From Hsuehochloa calcarea (lineage: Eukaryota; Streptophyta; Magnoliopsida; Poales; Poaceae): a stretch of DNA of 64,000 bases. The position numbers and the translations under genes were made by a program. The stretch spans positions 38,989,232 through 39,053,231 of the forward strand of contig CM070599.1 in the NCBI GenBank assembly GCA_036346395.1, written 5' to 3'. Under the pieces are notes generated by a model, which saw only the letters and a list, made by a program, of their open reading frames with translations, ran no database searches and was not told the DNA's origin. Below, piece after piece: positions 35,301 through 46,903 of this stretch. The stretch's first letter is position 1. Every line of letters starts with the position of its first letter.

Positions 35301-36703
35301 TAAATTCTACGGCAACTACTAACAAGCCATAACAAGGACAAAATCAACTCAAGTCGACATCGACATGTGGTCACTTACTACAATACAACATATTTACATA
35401 GTAGTCCAACTGAAATGTTGTTATAGAACTATGCATCAAAATCAACTTCACCAACTACCAAGTAGAACGTTAGTCAGTGGAAATTAACAGGTCGAATCTC
35501 ACAACCTTTCAGCAAATATCTAACAAAGGCCAAGTAAGTAGTCCAACACACGTACTGTTCTATAATAAAGCATTAGCAATCAGATAACTGCAATTTGCGC
35601 AACTATTGGTGATGGAAATTCGAAGCTCAAATCTCACAATTTGTTAACAAATATCTCACAACCTTGACACAGTAAAGCTCTTAACAAACTTCAAGGCCTT
35701 CGTACTACTAAGTCAACATGAATAAGAGAGGTACCAACTCAAAGACCGTAACAAGTACAGGAGACCATCTCCGAAGATGTAAGCAAGAGCGAGAACACAT
35801 CCACCTCGCCTGTTCGTCCAAAAGTACTGGAAGAAACAGTAATCAACAGGACAGGGCAAGAAGGACACTGACGATCCGCACATCAGAAACGTTCAGAAAA
35901 ATACAAGGAAAAAGTGCAAACTGTATGTTACAGCAATAGAAAGGCATCACCTTTAATACCGGAAAAACCTAATGCTTAAGGAAACGCACCAAAAGAAAAT
36001 CAAATTTGAGCCAAACAAGGAAGACGATAGTCTAGCCAGATACTGTGAAACTAATCAAACAACCATTCATTCGAGTGGAATACCAACGAAGGTGCTCAGC
36101 TAAACAACCAAAGCCCACACGAATCAGCAAAACGGAGTAGTTCAAAAATTGCATCGAACTACCGCAGGGGCGTCAAGTTAAGAACACAGAGCAAAAAAAT
36201 AGACACAAATTTGCAGCAAACCGCAAACCAGGCATGAAGTCAATTAGTCAAACCCTCGGAGATTCCAAAAATAATAGTTGCATCAGACCCCAATTCAAGT
36301 ATGCCAAACTGGGCATCAAGCATCTACAAGGGCGTCAAATATTTGGGACACCCACCCAACGATCCAAGGCTTGCCAACCGAGGGTGACCGGGGCGGGGGC
36401 TTACAGCGCCTGGACCCAGAACGGCGGGACGTCGAGGGAGGCGATCACGACGCGGTCGGCATCGGCGCCGAGCCTCCACAGCGACCGCATCATGACGCGC
36501 GTGGCCACGTAGAACTCGTAGTCGCGGGGCGTGCCCATGTACATCATCGCCGCGTACGCGTGCCGTCGCCGAGCCGGCGCCGCGACGACCTCCATTCCCC
36601 CCTTCGCACCCACCGCCGCAGCAGCAGCAGCTAACGCCTGCACCGCTACCCACGCCGCGACGAGCCACCACAACCCTAGAGACCGCCCGCAGCCCCGCCC
36701 CAT
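32319..36703 (-). CDS. GT8 glycosyltransferase, PGSIP7/8-like, five exons
   Basis: This is a membrane glycosyltransferase of the plant glycogenin-like (PGSIP) group. The exons on the minus strand are 36405-36703, 34425-34680, 33559-33760, 33329-33476 and 32319-32856. All introns are GT-AG and the joined frame gives 480 aa. An N-terminal hydrophobic segment (about residues 11-33) precedes the GT8 domain, which opens with HAYAAMMYMGTPRDYEFYVA. The metal-binding DxD is Asp149-Ser-Asp151 in VVMLDSDN; NPDGADQGF (204-212) and KPWYWWSW (277-284) follow. The C-terminal 170 residues hold about five membrane spans and end FTKLY. Length and C-terminus fit Arabidopsis PGSIP7/8 (about 495 aa). The sister PGSIP6/IPUT1 puts glucuronic acid on inositol phosphorylceramide; the donor and acceptor of the 7/8 branch are not shown by sequence. 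A hAT element sits 200 bp upstream. Confidence 0.93.
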
Positions 36704-36902
36704 CCCGCCGGGAATCCTCCTACGCCCAGATCTATCTACGAGCGGGGATTGCCTGAGCCGAGCCGAGAAGCATCACCGGATGGCGGCGAGTCGGGGCGGG
36801 AAGCTCGGTGGGAATGGCCGGAGGGTTCGATCGCCGCACGAAGGCCTCAACGGGAATGGGAAAAGTGGTATGCAGTGGAGTAGTGGTTTACTGGAGTGGA
36901 AG
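36704..36902 (-). promoter_or_regulatory. Residual 5' flank of the GT8 gene
   Basis: These 199 bases lie between the start codon and the hAT element. No clear TATA box was seen. They probably include the leader and proximal promoter. The rest of the original promoter now lies beyond 40365, interrupted again by the LTR at 40437. Confidence 0.5.
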
Positions 36903-39900
36903 CAGACCTGGCGAAACGCCCGGCCCGGCACGGGCCGGCTAGGCACAGTCTATTTAGGTATGTCCTCGATTACTATCCGTGTCGTGTTAAGCGGATTCAT
37001 GACCGGGGTGACGGTCCATATACAGTTTATTATCTGTCTGGTCAAATATGGTCTGTTTAACTCATCAGAATGAAAAAAATAAAAAATCTAAAAAATAAAA
37101 AAATATGTAAAATTGAGAAGTAGATACGAAAATTGAAAAAAAAATCATATTGAAAATGTAATAAATAGTTTTATTAATGTCCAACTGAATGCCTCGTTAA
37201 AACTTTCGCCACGTAAAAACTCAAAATGAGAAAATCTTGGTAAAGAAAAAAAAAGTACAGCCTATAGCTCTACAATTGTACAGACATGATACATCCTTGT
37301 TCTATGTGTCGATGTCATTGTCTAAGTACAGATTTTCGAACACCTCTGACAACTCTGGATTTTCCACAGTGTTGTATTCGTGAATCAACTTGTTCTCAGT
37401 CCTTCACAGTTATAAGGATCTCCATCATCTCACTTGTGAGACTTGTTTTTGACTAAAAACAGACTCGGAGGAAACTGTAGAGACAGGAACAGTTAACACA
37501 TCACGTGTAAGTATGGATAGCACATGATATGTTAATTTATAAGCTTACCACCATTACAAGATGTTGAAGCCTTCTGAGTTGAAATCCACCGTATCGCTGT
37601 CCAGACTCTAGATACGTGGATAGTTCTCCACTCCTAGTGGATCTTAGCTGGGCAGGCGTTGGTGTAGAAGAAGATGATGATGATCTGGACCTGGACCTGG
37701 AGGAAGAGGCACTGAAGATCGTGTCCCATATATTTGTCTTCCCACTTGAGGTGGGGGCTACTGGAGGTCGTTGCGAGCGGACTCCCCGGAACTTATTTTT
37801 ATACCTTTGGTAAAACTCGTATAACCAAGAACAAACTTCTGCAAAATAGTTATTATAGTCTAGCCCCGTAGCATCGTTGAGAAGATCAAGTACAGTACCA
37901 AATGTATCAATTTTAGCCTTATGATCTAAAAGAAATGCAAATGCATATAAGTAAGGGGTTCTCTCTAATATTTAAGGTATTTAGATTTCATGGAAACAAC
38001 AGTATCGTGTAAAACTAAGTTATTTTCATACATTTTCAATTGATTAGCAATCCGTAAAATAGTATGCACAATGATAGGAGATGTTGGATAGTAGACAGCG
38101 AACAAATCAACAGTTACCTCATAAAAAATTCTACAAACGACAGTATTTTCTCAGCAACGAACTAATGTTGTTCAGTTAATAGTATAATACCGTCAGTGCT
38201 AGGATAGTGTGTTTGAATAAAGACAGAAAAAATATTCTTGTATGGTAAAAGATTCTTAAGCATGAGGTAAGTAGAGTTCCACCTTACCTCCATTTCCAAA
38301 ACAAAATTTCTTGGATGTACACCCATCGCCCTGTAAAAGTTATTATATTGTGCTATTCTTACATTATAACTATTCAAGAAAGAAATCGCACCGCGAAAAG
38401 ATTTAATATACGGATTCAACCTCTTCAAACCACATTTGACTATAAGGTTGATAGTATGACAAGCTCATCGTTGATGTAGCAAGAAAGAATCGGCGTATGT
38501 ACTCAACACTGGAGTAAGAATGTCCATAACCCTAGAGTTTGAAGCGGCATTGTCTAAAGTAATTGCAAGTATTTTATCTGTAAGACCAAAGTCTTCCACA
38601 ACTTTGATAATACAGTTCGCAATATTCTCCCTCGTGTGTGCCACATCAATTAATTTCAAAGCTATAATTCTTTTCTGCATTACCCAGTCGTCATTAACAT
38701 AATGCGCAACTACACTAAGGTAATCCTCTCTAGCCCGACCACTCCATATGTCCGAGGTCAGAGCCACCGAAAATGTGCACATACTAAATAGTTTATTTAT
38801 TTTATTACAACGTTCATTATAGTATTTCACTAGATCCCTAGTTGTTGTTTGTCTAGAAATGGAAGAAAATCTAATATTATGTGCAGTTCTAATGTAATTT
38901 TGGAAAGAAGCAGACTCGCCAAAACCCAACGGTAAATCCTCATAAGCAATTAAACGATAGAGGGATTGGCGGGCTACCTGAGGATCGTAGTCCCAGCTAG
39001 ATACCGTGCCGTCGGGTTAGTATTGCAGCTGTGTCTGCCTCATCACCAATCCTTGCTTGCTTCGATATCTTAGAGCATATCTAAGCAAGTGTCTCGTTCC
39101 ACCTGTAGATTTTGCAGATAATTTATAGTGACAAATTTTACAAATAGTATATGGTACCTCATTTCCCGCTGCGTTTTGCTTGGTTGTCCTGTCGAAATTG
39201 TCCCACACTACCGATGTAGACGGTCTCGACCTCTTTGCTTTGGTTGCCGTGGAGCCTGATGACGAAACTCCACCTTGCTCCTCCGATTGGTTTGAGGCAG
39301 CCGCAGTCGCCTCCATAGACACAATTTCCTTCGGTGAAAGTCTGTAATCACCAAGAGCAAAAACTGTCGTAAGGACTGTCCTTAACGAGAACTGCAAAAT
39401 CAAAACTAACACTATTACTACTTTCATCTAACCATAACAAGAACTAACAATGAAAATATTACAAAAATAGTATTGTACCTCTTTCGCTGATTTGCTACCG
39501 AAAATTGAAATTTTCAAAATTTGGCATAAATTTTTTGAATTTTGCCAAATTAACTCAACACAGATTTGAATTTGCACAGAACAATTTCAAAGAGAGAATG
39601 GAGAATAAAGGGGTGCTGAATGATGGGGTATGGTGGCTATTTATAGAAAAAAAATTCAGAATTTTTTGAATTTTTTTGCTATTTTCAAAGACCCCAACGA
39701 TCCGAAACGGTCAAAAAATGGATAAAATCCCCAACGGCTGAATTTTTCGAGTCGTAACGTGCCTAAGCATGGCCCGGCTGCACCTCCCCTGCCCGCGTCC
39801 CGTCATTTCTTCTCCCCTCCCCGCCACCCCCTCGGCACTCGCCTCCTCCACTCCTCAGCTCCTCGCCGCCCCACCGCCTCCGAGGTGTCGCCGATCGCGT

Positions 39901-40357
39901 TAGCGTCGGGCTCCTTGCCTCCTTCTCCGCAACGCCGCCGCCAAACCACCTCCTCGCCGCTGAGCCGCCTCCTCGCCGCAGCCCCGCACCACCTCCGCCT
40001 TCTCGCGGTTCGGCGTTCCGCTCCGCTGGGCGCCGACCGTTCTTCCCCTCCCGGTCCCGCGCTGCCCCCACGGCCCTGCCCTTCTTCCTCCACGCCGGCG
40101 CGTGGCACCTCTGGCTCTACGAGCCGCTCGGGGCGTGTCGTGCCTGCCTAGGTCGTATCGTGCTTGGCACGATCTGACACTGTTCATGCCGTGCCGGGCC
40201 GGCCCACCGTGCTGAGGTGGCAGCCTAGGCACGGCCCGGGCTCTCGTGCCGGGTCGACATGGCCCATGAATAGTATAGGTCATGCCATGCCTGGGCCGGG
40301 CCTACAGTGTTGTGCCTCTTGCTGGCCCGGTAGGTCTGGCCTATTTGGCCAGCTCTA
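36903..40357 (-). mobile_element. hAT transposon, 3.45 kb, perfect 8 bp target duplication
   Basis: The octamer AGTGGAAG flanks the element on both sides (36895-36902 and 40358-40365). The left end is CAGACCTGGCGAAA; the right end in reverse complement is TAGAGCTGGCCAAA. Subterminal regions are rich in GGCACGG and CCGGGC words. The minus strand carries a transposase gene with a BED zinc finger, an RNase-H-like core and hATC remnants. It belongs to the Ac/RICESLEEPER-like group. Confidence 0.92.
37440..39316 (-). pseudogene. hAT transposase, inactivated by in-frame stops
   Basis: From a Met at 39316 the frame encodes a BED zinc finger (CKICHYKL with a downstream His), then TSDIWSGRAREDYLSVVAHY, DKILAITLDNAASN, VRWNSTYLML and related RNase-H-like core motifs. 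Stops at 39017-39019, 38465-38467 and 38162-38164 all lie in the same frame, so point mutations broke the gene. Downstream, about 37440-37620, scattered pieces of the hATC dimerisation region (ELSTYLES, then SLQFPPS-type text) survive in several frames. An upstream intron with acceptor TTACAG near 39345 is likely. No active transposase can be made. Confidence 0.85.
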
Positions 40358-43137
40358 AGTGGAAGTGGGAGTAAAAATAGGGAACAAATTTTCGGGGAGA
40401 GGCCCCAAATCCGGAAGAAAATCTGACTACCCCGTCTGTGAGGACCCCCGGGTTATTTCCGTAAGATCGAGGCCATCCCGGTCTTATGTAAATAACTCTG
40501 GACCTCGAGTAAATGGATTCCAACTTAACTCCATCTAAGTGAGAAGGTTTGATTGAAACTAGAGATCCCACGATCATGCGTACTGTTCCCTTGCAAGCAC
40601 TACATGATAACCAGTCATCCGAACAATCAAAGTTCACACTTAGTGAGTTAAATGGAATTCATCACAACGAGCATGAGATCATGTTAGTTCCCAAGATCAG
40701 CGACCAACATGCCCATACTCTCATACAACGTTAATCACATCCATACAACATTCATACATATATAATTCAAAAGACATACATCAATAATAGTTAAAAACTA
40801 CAACTATTACAAGTATCCGACCGGCCAAATTCAAATAATAACATTAAGTAGCAACGGAATCAATGTAAATAAACCAAAAGTCCAGCAAAGTGTGCCCCAT
40901 AACCCATGGCAACCGACTGGGAGTTAAATAATAATACTATTTATTAGCGTCACCTAAATCAGCGCTAACAAACTCGTCGGACGAATAATCTTCCTCACCT
41001 GAAAATCAGTAGACAAACTGGCTGAGTACAGAGGTACTCGCAAGTCTTATACAAAGAAAAAATTAGTTATACATATTGGGAAATCAAAGGATAGCATTAG
41101 TGGTTCTAGTTTTGCATAAAACGCAACAACTTACACTCCTAGACCATCTAGTTTTCAAAAGCCAATTTGTAAATTATTTCTTCAAGAAAGGATTTCACGA
41201 GACATATATAATTGTATAGATCAATCAATATCAAAGTGGCTGTCCACTTTGATAAACTAAGATGCATGAACATCACATTCATGCTGTAACTAAGTTATAA
41301 CCATGTCAACCTTTAATTTCAACTCTAACGATGATGCATACCAAACTAAGTGTTGTTTGTAACCTTGACACGGCTATTCGAATAGATTATCTCTGTAGAG
41401 GTGTACTACTTTACCCACACGACTAAACTAGCCCGTAAGTCTACGGATGCCTCCGAAAAATGACACACTTCCTTAGGTATGCCGGCCGGGGAGAATCGAG
41501 ATACGATCATTTTTAGCAAGATAGCCCTATTGAGATAACTCCGCCTTATGAGTTGTTCCCATACTTAGTACAACCTACAGATAGCGCCTGCTAATCGGGC
41601 TCACAAGTTGTATTGGAATAATACCGATGTAATATAAATAACCAAAATTGGTGCTCCCATGCACACTATAGAAAATTATATCGGCTCCTCCGAACAAATG
41701 ATCAAACACAAATGTCCTCACACCACCATGGGACTTAACACAATAAAACTTCCCTCTTAATTAATCGTACGGTACCCATATCTCACGTGTGATAGCACGA
41801 TCGGTACTTGGAATGAAAGCCCATGGCTCGGTCCTTAACGGTCCGAACAAGACAACAATAAACTCGAGTCTCGTGCATAACAGCACCCACACTACAACCA
41901 CTTGTCCAGACCCAAAACCATTTAACAACAACAAGTTTTTAACTCAATAACCAGATATAACAATCTAGACAAAATGAAAAATAAGAATTGTTATGTGTCT
42001 CCCACAATTGACGAGCTAATCTCGTCAATTGATCTATTGTATTTTCTAGACCCGCAATGGCTAAGCATTCAACACATAACCTTCACATCATCACAAGCAT
42101 CTATCTTAAGCATAATTATAAGAGAATTATCAAGGATAACCAGTAAGTGTAGGACATAGCTAACTACTCACAACATAATGATATACCGAAAATAGCATGC
42201 AAGCAATATCATTGCATTTCAAACACTAGTGTATTAAAACTGGGATCAATATGATGCAAAAAAAATAAAGATCAAATGATGCTTGCCTTTTAGGGAGTTC
42301 ACTTGCTCACTCGCAATTATATAGTCGTTCATTTGCAACAACTCGGACTCTATAGAAATAGCGACATCGAATGAACACCGAAAAAAGCCAAAAATTCAAA
42401 TTTCTCAAAAATGAATAACATTTTTACAGTAGCTAGATTATGATATTATATGAATTTAAGTGAAAGAATTATTTCATTTGGATTTCATATGTGAAATTTA
42501 TAGCAGTTTGAAAATAAATTTATGGAAAAAAATACTAAAAAATGAGCTTTGGTTACTATTCATCCCAAATCCAATTTTTAGCAAAAAAAATTATAGAATA
42601 GTGGTGAATAAAATGATTACATATATAAATAAATAATAAAATAATAAGACCAAAATAACTTGGTTCAACTCATTTGGAGTTCATATAAATTAGTTGTGAA
42701 TTTTCAAAGTTAAAAGCATTTTGTAGTGTAAAAATAATTCTTTTCTGAAATTTCTGCCACATAAAAATTCTTTTTAAACTCAATCTAACCTCGCCTCTGT
42801 CATAATCAAAGTATCACATCCAATCACACAATGCCCAGATTAACCATTTTTTAACTATACAACCTATTCGATAATTGTACAAAATTCACCGACTTGTGGT
42901 CATAAGACCATGCCTACATCCATCAATCATTCTTCGATATATTATTTAATCTAATACTAACTATCTAGCTCTACTAGTCTTGCCTCGGCAAATCACATTC
43001 GCACACACCACAATTTCCACCGATCGAGGTTTATTTGACCAACCGATTCCTAATGAGCTTAACAATTTAACAACACACCCATCATCTAATGGCTCACTAA
43101 TCGATCAACTCATATTCATACCACCGAACTTAGTCAT

Positions 43138-45810
43138 TGTGACAACCCGCATCATTTGTATATTTGTTAACATAAAACATTTCCATTTCATTGCATCAAA
43201 AAGATTTTACAATATTTGTTTTACAAGCATTTGCAGTATTTTTGGCAGCAAGTAATTAAAACCCTAGTTTCTTCTCTTCTTGCCTTCTGTAGTAGCAGTT
43301 TCCTCGTCGCCTTGTCCTTGAGCGCCTGCCCGTAGAGCCACCTCGCGATCCGTTTTCCTCGCTCGTCAAGAAAATCAGCAATCGGTTAGTAATCGTAGTT
43401 GAGAGCATTCTTGTGAGCAGTAGTGTATAGAAGTTAGAGTTTAGAAAGTGGCCGTCAGATTTCCCGAAGTGCAGTAGAGTATCCGGAGTACCCTGAGTAG
43501 TCGGTCCCTTGGCAATCAAGATTCCCAGACCAACCGGAGTTAGTCGGCCCCTTGATCGTCAAGATGTCCAGACCACCCAAGATCCTTCGACATTTGTCAC
43601 TTCTGTGGGTCTCCTCATCCGGCATTATTAGAACCCAACACCCACTGTTTGCATTTGTCAAAACCCCAATATAAACCCTCAGTGCATACCCCCGGTAACC
43701 ACACCCTCAGCCAAAGCATCACTGAGTGTAGCACTTTTCCATTCATAGCAAAGCCAGCAAGCCACCGAAATATCAAGCACAGGAGACCAAAGAAGACGAA
43801 GTGCGGCTCCTCTGGCGAACCCAAAGCAACCTGACCGACAAATGCATCTCCCCGAAGGCGAAGAACAATGCATCCTCCCGAGAAAGCACCAGCCGCCATC
43901 AAATGCATTTCCCCCCAGCAAAACAACAGCCAACACAGCCAGCACAAGTGCACCCCCCTTGCAAAGCCAGAGCACAAGCAGGTCCATCTCCCCTGCAAAG
44001 CCAACATCCCAAGTTCATACCTCCAGCAGAGCCAGCAAACCAGCAAAGCCAGCACCACAAGCTTTTCCCCTAGGAGCAAGCAATACATTCCCCCCTGAAG
44101 CCAGTTCTCCTTCCCAGATTCACAAAACAAAGCAGTGCCTCCAGCCAGAAGCCACCACTGCCTAGAGCAAGGTAGGATCAGGAGCTCAAGCAGCCAGCAA
44201 CCACCTCCCCTGCTCTGCTCTCCCAGCCCAGCAGCAGCAGCAGCAGCCAGGGGGCAGAGGAGGAGTCACCAGGCCAGCCCAGCAGCCGCAACCAAGGAGC
44301 CAGGGAGCAGAAGAGAAGGGAGAGCACCAGCCCAAGCCAGCACTGCCATCCCATCTCCCAGCCTAGATCCATCAAGAGGTAAACCCCAGTACATCAGTTT
44401 GCATGCTCATCATCCACAAATCACCAGATCTCAATAGCATCAGTATAGCACTCAGTCTTTTCCATCTCAGAGCAGTAGGGTTAAGGGAGTAGTGTTACAT
44501 GGATTACCGATGACCGAGGCCGGCCGGGCGAATCTGAGAGCCAAAGCGGCCGTGGCCGGGAGGCCGAGCCGAGCCGGGCAGGCAGCCGGAGAGAAAGAGC
44601 AGGCAGCGGCGCTAAGCGCCGAGCCGACCGGAGGAGGCGAGTAGAGAGAGAGCGCACGAGGTCGAGCCGCGTAGGGCCGGGCGGGCCGGGCGAGTGCCGG
44701 GTAGGAGATCGGGCGAGGCAGCCGAGGGCAAGCCGGTGGAGTAAGCGACGCCGGCGGGGCCGAAGCGGAGCGAGGTCGGCGCAGCAGAGGCGAGCCGGCC
44801 GGCCGGGAGCGAGCGGAGCGGCCGTGGCAGCCGAGGCGACGCAGCGGCGCCGGGCCTTGCCACGCCGCGCGAGCGAGGAGGCGGAGATCTCCGAGGGAGG
44901 TGGCGCAAAACCGGAGGAGGCGCAGGGAGCGGCGCCCGAAGGCGCAGCCGGCCGGCTGGAGGCGATGGCGGCGGAGATTCCCGAGAGAGAGCGGGGAGGC
45001 GAGAGAGGGGAGTGTCGGCGGTGAGGGAGAGGCGCGAGAGAGTGAGGGGGGTAGAAGAGTGAGGGTTAGAGGCGTCGGCGCCGAGAGGGTAAGAGAGGGA
45101 GAAGAGAGAGAGAGAGGGGGGGTTAGATTAGGGGGTGAGTTAGTAGTTAGGGTTAGGAATTAGGATTAGAAGGGGGGTTTAGCCGGTTTGGTTAGATTAG
45201 CCGGTAGGTTAGTTGGTTAATTAGTGATTAGGGTTTAGTAGTTAAGTGATTAGAAATTAGGGTTAGAAGTTAGTTGTGTGGTTTTTGAGTATAGAAAATT
45301 AAGGAACCGGTTTAGCCTAATCGATAGTGTTTGTCGAGTGTAGGGCGTGAGCTAGGCCGTCGCGGCTGTAAAGCGAGTTAGACGTAGAACGATTTTTAGC
45401 GGAAGAGTGCTAACCGGGTTTGGTTCCGAAAAGTTTTATTAAATTAAAATTTGGCTAACATAGGAGTTGTCTTAGCATTTTATGCGTCTACTATCACTCA
45501 AACTCAACTAAGTATTTATTTATATATTATTCGTGCTACCGCTTTGCTACAGAGGGCAAACCAGTGCCGACAGGAGAAGCTGATCAGAAATTCATCATCG
45601 TCGACCTTTCCTACAACTCCAAAGGCAAGCTATCCTCTTGAACATAAATATAGTTATGTTAAATGTAAACCGTATATTGCTCTATCATATATGTATTGCA
45701 TTAAAACTATTTCTCAAAATCAAATTGGTTTGAGATGATGAGAAAGGTAAGAAAGCTGAGATGAGATTGAGAATTACTAGGTGGGTAAAGGGGGCCCTGG
45801 CAGGAGAAAC

Positions 45811-45847
<37 letters not shown>

Positions 45848-46903
45848 GTAAGAGGTGGGACCCCTTTACATATGGTTATAACATAAGGACTAACAAAACT
45901 CTTACTCGGTCAGATGCCGTAAATTCAGTGCCAACCATTTTTCCGTTTCGACGGGCAGAAAATGCTATCTGTTTACGTAATTATGTTCTCCACAACGGGA
46001 GTGTTGGGCACGGATGATAGCCGCCCCAAGGTGGAGTGTTGGGCACGGATGATAGCCGACCCAACCAACATTGTTGTAACTCGGTGGAGGACTGGGTGCG
46101 CTCAGGATACCGACAGAAAACAATGGGTGGAGACTTAATCACGTAACCTGGAAAACGTTCTGTATTCTGAACTCGAAGTTGCATCAAAGGAAATGCGATG
46201 GACCCAGTTCACAGAGAGCTCAGAATAGCTATGGGTAAAGTGGTACAAGCCTGCGCAGTGCTATACAAATCATGAATTCATGCCACTCTCCTAGATTGGA
46301 GTCTACGGGAACCACTGGGGGTCTATCTTCTCTCCGAGTGACTAGTAGTATTTTCAGTATTTAAAATATGCAACCTAATGTTTTAATGATTTATTTTCAG
46401 AAATGAGATGATATAGAAAATATGATAAGACCAGAGATCAGTCATGCAGTGCATCTTTTGCTATTAATACTTGCTGAGTACTTTTGTACTCAACCTTGTT
46501 AGTATTCTCCTTTGTTAGATCCTAGTCCGGCCGGGAGCTATCCCGAGTGGGACGAAGGACTTGCAGGTACCGATGCAGCAGCAGGAGGAGAAGGCAATGG
46601 CGGCGAGGACCTGAGCGAGATGGAAGCCATCTTTGACTCGTGGGACGAGTAGGAGGACGGTAGTCCAGAGCAGACTCCAGAGGCGGAGAAGCTCCCTTTT
46701 GTGTTTGTGTAATAGGTTTATTAAGAACCCTAGCCTTGTGTGGCTACTACTGTAATAAAGATGTACAGTTTCTATCTTATTGTTCTGCTGCGCAACTCTG
46801 ATAAAATGACTTGCTATTCGTCGGAGCGGTGTTCTACCGAGTAGACGAATAGTATCTGTGCCTAAGTGTGATTACCCTAGGGGTAATGACACAGGGCGTC
46901 ACA
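43138..46903 (+). mobile_element. Nested solo LTR, 3.77 kb, perfect target duplication
   Basis: It starts TGTGACAACCCGCATC, ends ACAGGGCGTCACA, and is flanked by GTCAT on both sides (43133-43137 and 46904-46908). A TATA-like AATATAAACC is near 43669, a GC-rich block lies at 44500-45080, and a CTGTAATAAAG polyadenylation-like site is near 46752. It inserted into the larger LTR, so it is younger. Frames rich in Gln, Ser and Pro (43840-44170) are low complexity and not called. Confidence 0.92.
45811..45846. repeat. (GAT)12 microsatellite in the nested LTR
   Basis: Twelve GAT units. One frame would read a run of Asp, but no gene is supported. Confidence 0.95.

Noticed and set aside
43842..44165. 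Gln/Ser/Pro-rich frames
   Set aside because: Low-complexity text inside the nested LTR, open in three phases.
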